Counted from the stretch's first letter, positions 38,178 through 47,690 are shown. The stretch is DNA of 64,000 nt from Mesorhizobium sp. AR02 (GCF_024746835.1 NZ_CP080530.1:124001-188000); one strand, 5' to 3'. Made by a program: numbers and translations. The notes: generated by a model not told the origin, from the sequence alone.

Positions 38178-39716
38178 ATGCCGACCGAGAGATTGTCGAT
38201 GCGCCGCATACGCGAACTATTGCGACTGAAGTACGAGAGCGGGCTTAGCAGCCGGCTGATTGCCAAGTCGTTGGGGATCAGCAAAGGGGCCGTGGGAATT
38301 TACCTTCACCGGGCCAATGCAGCCAACCTAACCTGGCCGTTGCCCGAGGCGATGACCGACACGAGCCTGGAACGGTTGCTGTTTCCGGGGCAGGTCTGCG
38401 TCAAGACCGACCGCGGCCCCGAGCCTGACTGGGCTCATGTCGATCGGGAACTGCGCCGCCCCGGAGTGACGCGTTCCCTGCTCTGGGTGGAATATCGCAC
38501 GGACCGTCCCAACGGCTATGGCTATACCTGGTTCTGCACGAGCTACGAGGCCTGGAAGCAGCGCGTGTCGCCAACGATGCGCCAACGCCACGCCGCCGGT
38601 GAGAAGGTGTTTGTCGATTACGCCGGCGACACCATCGATATCGTCGACCCGATAACGGGCGAAGCTCAGGCCATGAAGTTGTTCGTCGGCGCATTGGGAG
38701 CCTCCAGCTATGTTTACTGCGAGGCTCGGCCGAGCGAAGGGCTCGGCGACTGGATCGGCTGCCATGTCGGCATGTTCGCCGCCTTCGGCGGAGTGGCGAC
38801 CATCACGGTCTGCGACAATCTCAAGGCGGCTGTGACCAACCCCGACCGCTATGATCCCGGCCTCAACCGTACGTACCAGGATATGGCCAGGCACTATGGC
38901 ACCACAATCCTGCCAGCACGGCCGTACAAGGCCCGCGATAAGGCAAAAGTCGAAGTTTCGGTTCAAATTGCCCAGAGATGGGTGCTGGCGCGCCTTCGCA
39001 ACCGCCGCTTCTTCAGCCTGGTTGAACTCAATCAGGCGATCGGTGAGCTGGTCGCCGATCTCAATGGGCGGATCATGCGGGCCTATGGCATGAGCCGGGC
39101 CGAACTGTTTGCCGCGGTGGACGCTCCAGCGCTGAGACCTCTGCCGGCCGAGCCTTATGCCTTCGCCCTATGGAAACGCTGTCGGGTGGCGCCCGACTAT
39201 CATGTCGAAGTCGACGGCAACTGGTATTCGGTGCCCTATCGCCTGATCCGCGAGCTCGTCGATGTCCGCATAGCCGATCGCACTGTGGAAGCCTTCTACA
39301 AGGGTGAACGGGTTGCCAGCCACGCCAAGTCCCCGGGCCGGCGCAACCACACTACGCTTTCCGATCACATGCCCAGCGCTCATCGACGGCACGCCTCCTG
39401 GACGCCGACCCGGATCAGCTTCGTAGCGGAGAAAATAGGGCCGTCCACAGCAGCCCTGACCACGGCGATCATGATGGCTCGGCCTCATCCCGAGCAAGGG
39501 TTCCGCACTTGCCTGGGCATCTTCGCCCTGCAGAAAACCTATGGCGCTGCCTGTCTGGAAGCAGCCTGCCGGCGTGGAAACGCCATCCAGGCCCGCTCTG
39601 TTGGCTCCATTCGCTCCATCCTCAAGTCTGGCCTGGACCGCGCCTTCGCGGACCCGGAACCCGAGCCCCAACCCCTGCGCCACGGCAACATCCGTGGCCG
39701 CTCCTACTTCCACTGA
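38178..39716 (+). CDS. istA: IS21 IstA transposase
   Basis: About 512 residues from the ATG giving MPTERLSMRRIRELLRLKYE (a start 11 codons upstream is possible). It has an N-terminal HTH (LSSRLIAKSLGISKGAVGIY) and an RNase H-like integrase core with DDE residues in VDYAGDT, CDNLKAAV and AKVEV, followed by the beta-barrel (NWYSVPYRLIRELVDVR). It ends 22 bases before istB. It is intact, so the IS21 element may still encode active transposase although its left end is split. Confidence 0.93.
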   Translation: MPTERLSMRRIRELLRLKYESGLSSRLIAKSLGISKGAVGIYLHRANAANLTWPLPEAMTDTSLERLLFPGQVCVKTDRGPEPDWAHVDRELRRPGVTRSLLWVEYRTDRPNGYGYTWFCTSYEAWKQRVSPTMRQRHAAGEKVFVDYAGDTIDIVDPITGEAQAMKLFVGALGASSYVYCEARPSEGLGDWIGCHVGMFAAFGGVATITVCDNLKAAVTNPDRYDPGLNRTYQDMARHYGTTILPARPYKARDKAKVEVSVQIAQRWVLARLRNRRFFSLVELNQAIGELVADLNGRIMRAYGMSRAELFAAVDAPALRPLPAEPYAFALWKRCRVAPDYHVEVDGNWYSVPYRLIRELVDVRIADRTVEAFYKGERVASHAKSPGRRNHTTLSDHMPSAHRRHASWTPTRISFVAEKIGPSTAALTTAIMMARPHPEQGFRTCLGIFALQKTYGAACLEAACRRGNAIQARSVGSIRSILKSGLDRAFADPEPEPQPLRHGNIRGRSYFH

Positions 39717-39738
39717 CCCTCATCATCAGGAGAGAAAA

Positions 39739-40491
39739 ATGCTCATACACCCTACCCATGAACGCCTCATCGCCCTTGGCCTGGCCGGCATGGCCAAAGC
39801 CTTCGAGGAACAGAGAAACTCGCCCGATCTCGCGGCCCTGACCTTCGAGGAGCGCATCGGCATCATGGCAGACAGGGAAGCGGCGGAACGCGACACCAAG
39901 CGCATGACCACCCGTCTCAAATTTGCCGCCCTGCGGCAGAATGCTTGCGTCGAAGATATCGATCTGCGCATCCCACGCGGCATCGACCGCGCCCTTCTAG
40001 CCAGGCTTGTCGCCGGCGACTGGATCTCTCGGCACAATAATTTGGCAATCACAGGCCCATGCGGCGTGGGAAAATCGTGGCTTGCCTGTGCCCTGGGCCA
40101 CAAAGCGTGCCGGGACGGGCGCTCCGTCTCCTACCAGCGTGTCCCGCGCCTGTTCGAGGCAATGGCGCTGGCTCGCGGCGACGGTCGCCATGCCCGCATG
40201 CTCAAGTCTCTCGCTCGCGTCGAGCTGCTGATATTGGACGACTGGGGGATCTCGGTGCTCACTCAAAGCCAGCGCATCGACCTGCTGGAGATCCTTGAAG
40301 ACCGCAACGGGCGGGCCTCCACCATCGTAACAAGCCAAGTGCCCGTCGATCAGTGGCACGAAGTCATCGGCGACGATCCCACCCTTGCCGACGCCATCCT
40401 CGACCGCCTCGTTCACAATGCTCACCGCATCAACATGACCGGCGAAAGCTTGCGGAAAATAGCTGGCAAGCAAGCGCTTGACGCCGACTAA
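39739..40491 (+). CDS. istB: IS21 IstB helper ATPase
   Basis: A 250-residue AAA+ ATPase that assists IstA in target selection. It has Walker A GPCGVGKSWLA, Walker B LLILDDWG and the arginine-containing SLRKIAGK end. The ATG is preceded by AGGAGAG. Confidence 0.95.
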   Translation: MLIHPTHERLIALGLAGMAKAFEEQRNSPDLAALTFEERIGIMADREAAERDTKRMTTRLKFAALRQNACVEDIDLRIPRGIDRALLARLVAGDWISRHNNLAITGPCGVGKSWLACALGHKACRDGRSVSYQRVPRLFEAMALARGDGRHARMLKSLARVELLILDDWGISVLTQSQRIDLLEILEDRNGRASTIVTSQVPVDQWHEVIGDDPTLADAILDRLVHNAHRINMTGESLRKIAGKQALDAD

Positions 40492-40586
40492 AAACCAGTG
40501 AACTCATAGCAACCGTCGGTCAGGCTTCTGCTGCCCACGATCGCGTGAAATCACTGCCCACGATCAGCGAAATGCGCAGCCTTCGC

Positions 40587-41915
40587 TCAGCGATTTGCGA
40601 GAAAGGCATCGAAGGCGGCAGCAACAGCGCGAATCACAAAGCGATGTTGCTGCCGCACGCGGATGATACCATCTTCGATGTCGACGATCCCGTCCTTGAC
40701 CAGCATCGCCAAGCGTTCGGCGGAATCGAGAAAACGGATCGGATCAAATTCGTGGGCGGCACAGATTGCCGGCACATCGGCCTCCAAATCGCACATCAGC
40801 CGCTCGATGATTGCGGCTCGCACGCGGTCTTCGTCGGTGAGACGATAGCCCTGTGACGTCGCCAGACGGCCAGCTACGATATGACGGCTGTAGCAATCCC
40901 GTGTGACCTCGTTCTGGACGTAACCCTCGCCGACGCGCCCGATAGCCGACGCGCCGAAACCGATCAGGGTTTTGCAGGTATCGGCCGAGTAACCCAGTGA
41001 GTTGCGCCGCAGGCGCCCGGTTTTCTGCGCCAGCGCGAGTTCGTCGTCGGGCAAGGCGAAATGGTCGAGCCCGATCTCTCGGTAGCCGGCGGCAACCAGC
41101 GTCTCGGCCACGGCCGCAGCCTGTTCGGCACGGCCAGCACTGTCCGGCAGCGCTGTCTCCTCGATCAGGCACTGATTCTTTATAGCGGATGGAATGTGCG
41201 CGTAGCCGAACACCGCAAGCCGGTTGGGGCGCATGGCGACCGCCGCCGTCGCGGTCTCGACGCAGGACCGCACCGTCTGATGCGGGAGACCGAAGATCAG
41301 GTCGAAGTTGATGCGGCTTACTCCATGCCGGCGCAGCATTTCGACGGCAGCCGCCGTCTGCGCCTCACTCTGGACCCGGTTGATCGCTTTTTGAACGATG
41401 GGATCGAAGCTCTGCACGCCGAGGCTGGCGCGGTTCACGCCGGCTGCTGCTAAGGCTTCGGCCATCTCGGCCGTGAACGTGCGCGGATCGATCTCGACTG
41501 CAACGGCGGTCGTCTTCCTGAACGCGAAGCGGCGGCGGAGACACTCCATGATGGCCAAGAACTCCGCTGGCCCGATGAGGGTCGGCGTTCCGCCGCCGAA
41601 ATGGACGTCGCTCACGGGCAGCGGCTGCGGCGTTTGCTCCGAGACCAAACGGATCTCGTCACGCACCACCGCCAGATAATTGAGGATCGGAGCATCTTGG
41701 CGGGTGATGGTAGTAGGGAAGCCGCAATACCAGCACACCGATCGGCAGAATGGAACGTGGAGATAGAGTGACACTGAGTTGTCAGCCGGTAGGTCCCTGA
41801 GCCATTCCGCATAAGCCTCTGCACCGACCGCCGCGGAGAACTCCGGCACAGTCGGATAGATGGTATACCAAGGCAGGCGGGCCTCGCGATATTTGGCCAG
41901 AAACGAAGTCTGCAA
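40587..41915 (-). CDS. hemN: HemN, oxygen-independent coproporphyrinogen III oxidase
   Basis: Radical-SAM enzyme of anaerobic/microaerobic heme synthesis, relevant to the low-oxygen nodule. The 442-residue protein has the cluster CRSVCWYC near residue 58, VHFGGGTPTLI, VEIDPRTF, GVQSFDP and FDLIFGLPHQT. It is complete; its stop codon abuts the IS21 target duplication. No FixK box was seen upstream. A partial second copy lies at 44849-47062. Confidence 0.94.
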   Translation of the reverse strand: MQTSFLAKYREARLPWYTIYPTVPEFSAAVGAEAYAEWLRDLPADNSVSLYLHVPFCRSVCWYCGFPTTITRQDAPILNYLAVVRDEIRLVSEQTPQPLPVSDVHFGGGTPTLIGPAEFLAIMECLRRRFAFRKTTAVAVEIDPRTFTAEMAEALAAAGVNRASLGVQSFDPIVQKAINRVQSEAQTAAAVEMLRRHGVSRINFDLIFGLPHQTVRSCVETATAAVAMRPNRLAVFGYAHIPSAIKNQCLIEETALPDSAGRAEQAAAVAETLVAAGYREIGLDHFALPDDELALAQKTGRLRRNSLGYSADTCKTLIGFGASAIGRVGEGYVQNEVTRDCYSRHIVAGRLATSQGYRLTDEDRVRAAIIERLMCDLEADVPAICAAHEFDPIRFLDSAERLAMLVKDGIVDIEDGIIRVRQQHRFVIRAVAAAFDAFLANR

Positions 41916-42399
41916 CAGTTACCGTCCCATGCTGATAACAGTTATCCTTACCGCTGCGCTTTCCTGTGTCTTTGCGCTGTGTCAGTCCGTTCCGCTTTTC
42001 GCCGCGATTTGCCTTTTGCCAGTGTCAATGCTCACGGGGCGATGCCACCGCCGATGAGTCTCCGTTGGGATGGTATGAACACCTAGCCGGTTAGCTACGG
42101 CGCTATCGCTTCCCCCCGAGACCATCGCCCACACCGTTCGGCTCTACTTCCGCTCTCATTTTCAGCCGGGCGCCTAAATGTAACGTTGCTGGAGCGCGGC
42201 ATTGCCGAATCCGGACGAAGTACGAGACTTTGCTCGCCGGCTGCTGGTTGAGGCTTATAAAGACCATCTGACATCTCGATGAGCTCGTGGTCACGCGTTG
42301 ATCAGGACGGGAATGCGACGGGATTATCGAGGCCGCCGCAATGCCGAAACTGCCACGCACCTGCTTACCTGATTGCCGATAAAAGGACCGCGCCCAAGG

Positions 42400-42620
42400 C
42401 GCACGATGATCGATGCATCGGCAAAGCGCCAGGTGGTGCCGCAAGTCGAACATCGTTCTCACACGGTCTGAACAATCGCACCGAGAATTCGCATGCTGCT
42501 GCAAAAACCGAACGGGCCATCCCGGCCAGCGATCCAGAGGCGGTTTACAACGGTTCGCGTCGGTCTTCCCAGACCTGCGAAACCACCTTGTCCGGACTGG
42601 TTTCCACGCGATCATGGCCG
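42400..42620 (+). pseudogene. IS6-type transposase C-terminal remnant
   Basis: The plus strand reads HGLNNRTENSHAAAKTERAI followed by QTCETTLSG. This fits the IS6/IS26-family C-terminal block around NNRxENSHxxxRRRER, with the catalytic Glu in TENSH. The rest is decayed. Apart from this piece and the regulatory sites at 42809-42957, the 1.3 kb between hemN and the porin gene holds nothing I recognise. Confidence 0.5.
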
Positions 42621-42808
42621 GCTTCATACTGACTAGGCGCGGTCCTCCGCCCCAACCGGCCCGGCCGTCCTTCGACAATCGCGTGCCCGCCCTTGCTCGT
42701 GGATTGTGTCAGGGTCCGTTGGGGTCTCGTCTGATCATCGAGCGGTTCCGCCCAATGATGTCTCCCGAGGTTCCAAGCCGAACAAATGCTGTCACCATTG
42801 AACGAAAC

Positions 42809-42824
42809 TGTCGCATATCGAACA
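42809..42824 (+). promoter_or_regulatory. NifA upstream activator sequence
   Basis: TGT-N10-ACA (TGTCGCATATCGAACA), the NifA binding pattern, sits about 120 bases before a sigma-54 promoter, the normal spacing. Confidence 0.7.
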
Positions 42825-42942
42825 AACAAACCAGATTCCAAACATTTGCCCTTCGTGCTCAGCCTGACGCCCAAAAACAAGAAACGCGACGCGAATGAGA
42901 CTGGCCAATTTGAGGGTCAGCGCGCAGCTCACGTCTTCAGCG

Positions 42943-42957
42943 TGGCACGTGACTTGC
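42943..42957 (+). promoter_or_regulatory. Sigma-54 (-24/-12) promoter of the porin gene
   Basis: TGGCACGTGACTTGC matches the -24/-12 consensus TGGCACG-N4-TTGC at every fixed base. It faces the porin gene, whose ATG is about 260 bases downstream, and no other gene lies between. Together with the NifA site it predicts expression in nitrogen-fixing bacteroids. Confidence 0.8.
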
Positions 42958-43216
42958 ACAATCGACTCTGAAAGCGGTTGTGACGGTCTGCCGATAATAG
43001 CGGAGATGACTATGGCCATGGCTCAGAAATGCGATTCCACGGGCCAACTGACAATTTTGGCTGACGAGTAGCGTCGAGCGCAGGGCGCCGACCCAGATCA
43101 GTGTGACGGATAATGGCGGAGAAGCAGCGCTATGCCATTCTCCTTCGATCATGGGACTGGTGAAGGGCTCATTCTTGGTCGCCCGCCCCCTTTTAATCTT
43201 TGAATGGAGATCAAGA

Positions 43217-44371
43217 ATGAATATCAATAGCCTTCTTGTCGGCTCCGCTGCGGCCCTGACCGCAATTTCCGGTGCGCGCGGCGCCGACGCCGAGCTGGGA
43301 CCCGCTGAACACGTCAAGATCTGCGACGTCTACGGCGCTGGCTACTTCTACATTCCCGGCACCGAGACCTGCCTGCGCATTGGCGGCTATGTTCGTCATG
43401 ACATCGGCGCCGGCGACCTCGGCTCGAATGACGGCGCAAGAATTTCAGCTGTGAGAACTGGCGAGGATCGGGGAACATGGTGGAACACCACGCGCTTGGC
43501 ATTAAAAACCTGGACGGGCCAGGAGACCGAACTCGGCACCTTTAAGACCTATTCCGAAACCCATTTCAACTTCGGCAACCGCAACATTTATCCGGGTCCG
43601 GATAGTCCTCAGAACTATGCCTTCAACAGTGACGTCATGTTGACTTTCGCCTGGGTTCAGCTTGGTGGCCTGCGAGTTGGTAAGGACTGGTCGGCCTTCG
43701 ACACCTTTATTGGCCACGCCGGCAACGTTCTCAATGGCAAGCTTGCTCCTTACGGCGACGCTGACACCAACGTAATTCAGTACTACTTCGACGCCAGCAA
43801 TGGCCTTTCGACTTTAGTTTCACTCGAGGAGGGCTCGAGCGCAGTCGGTACTATCGACAGCTATGTTCCGCACGTCGTCGGCGGCATGCGGTATACGCAA
43901 GGCTGGGGCGCGATCACTGGCGTTGTCGCTTATGATAGCAATTACGGGTCGGTGGCCGGCAAGGTCCGCCTTGACGTGAATGTCACCAGCGAACTTTCAC
44001 TATTCGGAATGGTCGGCTACGGTTCCAACGGCAAGCTCAACGATGACTCCACTAACCTCATCGACGCCCACGGTCGTGGTTTCTACAAGCAGTGGGGGGG
44101 CGACTGGGCCTTCTGGGTCGGCGGCGCCTATTTGCTAAACGAGAAGACGTCGTTGAACCTGCGACTATCGGGCGATCAGTTCAAGAACTATGGTCTGGCT
44201 GCCAACGTCGCCTATACGGTCGTACCAGGTTTTACAGCGACGGTCGAAGTCGACCATTATCACTACGGCAATTTCGGCGTCGGCATGGTCGACCCTTCCA
44301 ACATGAATTGGACTAACGCCGACAAAAAGAACAGCGTCGGCGGCATCGTCCGTTTCCAATACTCATTCTAA
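43217..44371 (+). CDS. Outer-membrane porin (Omp2b/RopA family)
   Basis: A 384-residue alphaproteobacterial porin. The signal peptide MNINSLLVGSAAALTAISGA ends near ARGADA. The mature N-terminus KICDVYGAGYFYIPGTETCL followed by RIGGYVRHD is the Porin_2 signature with its two cysteines. Many amphipathic strands follow and the end is VRFQYSF with the terminal Phe expected of outer-membrane barrels. The start was chosen at the ATG of the signal peptide with GGAGA upstream. It is a single gene behind a NifA/sigma-54 promoter. Confidence 0.92.
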   Translation: MNINSLLVGSAAALTAISGARGADAELGPAEHVKICDVYGAGYFYIPGTETCLRIGGYVRHDIGAGDLGSNDGARISAVRTGEDRGTWWNTTRLALKTWTGQETELGTFKTYSETHFNFGNRNIYPGPDSPQNYAFNSDVMLTFAWVQLGGLRVGKDWSAFDTFIGHAGNVLNGKLAPYGDADTNVIQYYFDASNGLSTLVSLEEGSSAVGTIDSYVPHVVGGMRYTQGWGAITGVVAYDSNYGSVAGKVRLDVNVTSELSLFGMVGYGSNGKLNDDSTNLIDAHGRGFYKQWGGDWAFWVGGAYLLNEKTSLNLRLSGDQFKNYGLAANVAYTVVPGFTATVEVDHYHYGNFGVGMVDPSNMNWTNADKKNSVGGIVRFQYSF

Positions 44372-44848
44372 CGGACTGAAAAGTTGCATCTCGGTGTCCT
44401 ATTGAGTGGACCTATTGCCGCGTCCGTGTGAGCGAAAGCGAGTGTTAGCAGGGGCATGAGGAACTCGAAATTGCGGGATCTCAGCCGATAGTGCGACAGC
44501 TCAGTCCCAGGAATTCTAAAACCCCGTGTTGCTCTGGTTGCTTTGCAGCACGATCTTGACGACCGGTGCTGTACTGGTTCATTTAGAAGTTCCTGCTGCG
44601 CGTGATACTCAGGCGAGAATTTGCCCTTGCTGCTCAACCGGAAGACGCGGTCGGCGTGGAGGCCCGTCCCGTTCGGGACGCCGCTGCGCAGCACAGCGCG
44701 CCGTAGGAGACAATCGGTTGGCCAGAGAAGCCGCTTCCAGCGGGTCGCCCATAATCAGACGGTAACGACACAGCCGAGTTCCTGTTCGTGCCAGTGAACG
44801 ATGCCAGTGCTACGGATCTTAGTCGCCGCGGCAGCCATAGCGCCAGGC
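44372..44848. other. Gene-free stretch after the porin gene
   Basis: About 480 bases with no frame that resembles a known protein and no recognised signal. Short frames on both strands have no supporting start or family features. Confidence 0.5.
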
Positions 44849-44953
44849 GGCGCCGGCGTTCCGCCGCCGAAATGGACGTCGCTCACGGGCAGCGGCTGCG
44901 GTGTTTGCTCCGAGGCCAAACGGATCTCGTCACGCACCACCGCCGCATCTTGG
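44849..44953 (-). pseudogene. hemN: hemN fragment, part A (second copy)
   Basis: Nearly identical to hemN 41586-41675, encoding VRDEIRLxSEQTPQPLPVSD and VHFGGGTP on the minus strand. It ends at the IS1634-type element, whose target duplication CTTGG is present in the hemN sequence. Confidence 0.85.
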
Positions 44954-46839
44954 CCCGACTTGAACAGTTGGAGGTGAACGGATGGCGAACGCTGTCCGTT
45001 AAGCTATTGACTTCACTCGCCTTGAGTTTTCGGCGCGAAAATGTGTGGTAACAACATTTGATCTGCTAGCCGCATGTTGTATGGATTTTATGGCATTTAT
45101 TCGTCTAACAACGCTGGCATGTTTGTCGTTGAGAGAGTCGCGCGCGGCCACCGCTATCTTTACCTCGTGGAAAGTGTTCGCGACGGCAAAACCGTTCGCC
45201 AGCGCACGATAAAGGCGCTGGGCCGCAAGGATGCGCTGGTTGCCAGCGGCGAACTTGACAGATTGGCGGCCTCGATTGCGCGCCATGGCGAGCGCAGCCT
45301 CATCCTGTCCGACATTGACGCGGGGCGAATTGCCTCTCGCCGCATCGGCGGTCCGCTGTTGTTCGGGCGGCTGTGGGAGCGGCTCGGGATCGGCGATGTG
45401 CTGGAAGAGGTGCTGGAAGGGCGCCAGTTCGGCTTTGCGGTGGAACGGGCGGTGTTCATTGGCACGTTGCATCGGCTGTTCGTCTCGGGCTCGGACCGCG
45501 ACTGCGCGAACTGGATGGCCGATTATGGTATCGAGGGCGCCGAGGGTCTGGCGCTCCATCACTTTTACCGGGCCATGGCGTGGCTGGGCGAGGAACTCGG
45601 CGAAAAGGCGCAAGGCGCGCTGGTGGCGCGCTGCGTGAAAGACGCGATCGAGGAAAAGCTCTTCGCGCGCCGGCAGGACCTGTTCACCGACCTCAGCCTT
45701 GTGTTCATGGACACCACCTCGTTGTCCTTCTACGGCGCGGGCGGCGAGACGCTGGGCAAGCGCGGGCATTCCAAGGACTTCCGCCCCGATCTGGCGCAAA
45801 TGATCCTGGCGCTGGTCGTTGATGCCGAGGGCCGGCCGATCTGCACCGAGATGGTGCCCGGCAACACCGCTGACGTGACCGTCCTGTTGCCGGTGGTCGA
45901 TCGGCTGCGAACGCGCTTCGGCGTCACACGCGCCTGCGTTGTCGCCGATCGCGGCATGATCAGCGCCGATACCATCGCCGCGCTCGAAAAGCTGGGCATG
46001 GAATACATTCTGGGGGCCCGCGAACGCTCGAGCAGCGTGATCCACAACGTCGTGCTCAATGACGCGGCACCGATGGTTCCGCTCGTTCTCGAGCGCCAGC
46101 GCGGTGAAACTCAGTTGTGGGTCAAAGAGGTCAAGGTCGGTAAAGACCGCTACATTGTCAGCCGCAATGACGCCGAGGCCGAGAAGGACAAGGCCGACCG
46201 CCAGGCGATCATCGCCGGCCTCGAGGCGCAGCTCAAGAAGGGCGACAAGGCACTGGTCGGCAACTCGGCCTACCGGCGTTACCTCAAGGCCAGCGGCAAG
46301 AACTTCAAGATCGATGTCGGCAAGCTTGCCGAGGAAGCCCGGTACGACGGCATCACCGTGGTGCGGACCAACGCGAAGGTGACCCCGCTCCAGGCCGTGC
46401 TGCGGTATCGCGATTTGCTCGAGGTCGAGAGCCTGTTCCGCGCCGCCAAGGCAACCTTCAATACCCGGCCGATCTTCCACCAATCCGATGCCGCCATCCG
46501 CGGGCATGTGTTTTGCTCGTTCCTGGGGCTCGTACTCAGCAAGGAACTGTACCGCCTCTGCCGGGCCAAAGGCCTGACGCCCGAATGGCAGCCGCTTCTA
46601 CGCGATCTCGACCGCCTCCAGGAAGCCACCATCGAAAAGGATGGTCGCATCGTCACCACCAGAACCCACGTTACGGGCCAAGTAGGCAACGTCTTCAAGG
46701 CATCTGGCATCGCTCTGCCACACAACCTCGACGAACAACTCGCCTGAGATCATCCCCAAAATGTAGTGGTAACACGCGCCGGCGCGCGCCTAACGTGCTG
46801 ATATAATAACATATTCTTACAGGCGGTGTTTAAGTGGGG
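44954..46839 (+). mobile_element. IS1634-type (IS4-like) insertion sequence
   Basis: The ends are inverted repeats: CCCGACTTGAACA at the left and, read from the right, CCCCACTTAAACA. They are flanked by CTTGG on both sides (44949-44953 and 46840-46844). In the intact hemN gene the same place has a single CTTGG. The element carries one transposase gene. Confidence 0.88.
45119..46747 (+). CDS. IS1634-family transposase
   Basis: About 542 residues from the ATG giving MFVVERVARGHRYLYLVESV (an upstream ATG adds 15). Catalytic region marks: FTDLSLVFMDTTSLSFYGAG, VVDAEGRPICTEMVPGNTAD, VVADRGMIS and YRDLLEVESLFRAAKA, in the order of the IS4-like DDE fold. It appears intact, so the element may be active. 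Confidence 0.92.
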   Translation: MFVVERVARGHRYLYLVESVRDGKTVRQRTIKALGRKDALVASGELDRLAASIARHGERSLILSDIDAGRIASRRIGGPLLFGRLWERLGIGDVLEEVLEGRQFGFAVERAVFIGTLHRLFVSGSDRDCANWMADYGIEGAEGLALHHFYRAMAWLGEELGEKAQGALVARCVKDAIEEKLFARRQDLFTDLSLVFMDTTSLSFYGAGGETLGKRGHSKDFRPDLAQMILALVVDAEGRPICTEMVPGNTADVTVLLPVVDRLRTRFGVTRACVVADRGMISADTIAALEKLGMEYILGARERSSSVIHNVVLNDAAPMVPLVLERQRGETQLWVKEVKVGKDRYIVSRNDAEAEKDKADRQAIIAGLEAQLKKGDKALVGNSAYRRYLKASGKNFKIDVGKLAEEARYDGITVVRTNAKVTPLQAVLRYRDLLEVESLFRAAKATFNTRPIFHQSDAAIRGHVFCSFLGLVLSKELYRLCRAKGLTPEWQPLLRDLDRLQEATIEKDGRIVTTRTHVTGQVGNVFKASGIALPHNLDEQLA

Positions 46840-47062
46840 CTTGGCGGGTGATGGTGGTAGGGAAGCCGCAATACCAGCACACCGATCGGCAGAACGGAAT
46901 GTGGAGATAGAGCGACACTGAGCCGGCAGGTCCCTCAGCCATTGACCATGAGCCCTGGCATTGACCATGAGCCCTGGCACTGACCGCCGCGGAGAACTCC
47001 GGCACAGTCGGATAGATGGTGTACCAAGGCAGGCGGGCCTCTCGATATTTGGTCAGAAACGG
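46840..47062 (-). pseudogene. hemN: hemN fragment, part B (second copy, N-terminal end)
   Basis: Minus strand encodes SLYLHIPFCRSVCWYCGFPT and TITRQ, identical in function-critical parts to HemN residues about 50-75, and further out WYTIYPTVPEFSAAV. A 19-base tandem duplication (about 46941-46979) replaces part of the sequence. Together with part A only the first ~110 codons of hemN are represented. The 250 bases between this and the nod box at 47315 hold nothing recognisable. Confidence 0.85.
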
Positions 47063-47314
47063 TCACCGAGGTCGCCTTGAAACCACCAGAGCCGGCTTCT
47101 CCGCGCTCAGATGGAGCGGCAGCCTGGTCAGTGATCGCCGTTCTCGACGCTCTGATGACCCGAGCGCAAGCTCCCGGCCGCGGCACGAGCATCAGCCTCT
47201 GGCCGCGGCGTGTCACCCTAGATGAGCTTGATCGGGCCCGCCCTTCGGTGCGAACACATCATGCCACCGGCAGGGCAGCGTGCGACTCGCCGCGCCTGGC
47301 TGAAATGCGAATGC

Positions 47315-47361
47315 ATCCATTATGTGTATACCTACAATCCGAACATTCGATTGTTCAAGTC
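47315..47361 (+). promoter_or_regulatory. Degenerate nod box upstream of ttsI
   Basis: Reads ATCCATTATGTGTATA, then CAATCCGAACATTCGATTG, keeping most nod box positions. ttsI is known to be under NodD control through a nod box in other rhizobia. It lies about 330 bases before the ttsI start; the intervening stretch has no convincing gene. Confidence 0.65.
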
Positions 47362-47387
47362 ACTTCTCGAAAGCTAACCCTTCGTAG
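47359..47387 (+). promoter_or_regulatory. tts-box-like sequence joined to the nod box
   Basis: GTCACTTCTCGAAAGCTAAC followed by CCTTCGTAG closely follows the tts box pattern (GTCAG-TT-TCGAAAGCT--CCT--TA). It begins in the last bases of the nod box. Both face ttsI. Confidence 0.6.
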
Positions 47388-47690
47388 CCACGGAATCATG
47401 GGGTTCTCGGGGCGACCTCGGCCTAACGAATGCAGGGGCCGCACGTAGGTGGACGATGCGCAGAGAAATTGCAGGCGGAGTTGTGGCATTTTGGGTTGAC
47501 CAAGCGGCATTTCGGCCCGTCAACTCGTCTTCACATGTTCCATCCCCGCCTATTGCAGGAGTGCGGCTTGCATGCTCCTGCGATTACCCGTCGGAGAGAG
47601 GGTTACGAATACTGCGACGAGTTGCGCGACTTCTGCTGTCGCGCCATCCCATAGCGGTCGGTCACCTGTCCTACCTTGATAGGAGATGAA

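Larger units (their letters stand above)
28851..40578 (+). mobile_element. IS21-family element, split by an IS66-family insertion
   Basis: The ends read TGCGGATTTC at the left and ...GAAATGCGCA at the right, both flanked by the direct repeat GCCTTCGC (28843-28850 and 40579-40586). This is a perfect 8-bp target duplication. The left end carries three copies of a ~22-bp repeat containing GATCGTGGGCA, and the right end carries matching inverted copies, as is usual for IS21 transposase-binding repeats. Removing the IS66 element leaves about 2.55 kb with istA and istB, the normal size. The right target copy directly abuts the hemN stop codon. Confidence 0.93.

Noticed and set aside
44999..46507. 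502-codon minus-strand frame
   Set aside because: Shadow of the IS1634-type transposase, which has clear motifs on the plus strand.
47430..47689. Small frames between the nod/tts box and ttsI
   Set aside because: No family features or ribosome-binding sites; most likely leader DNA.
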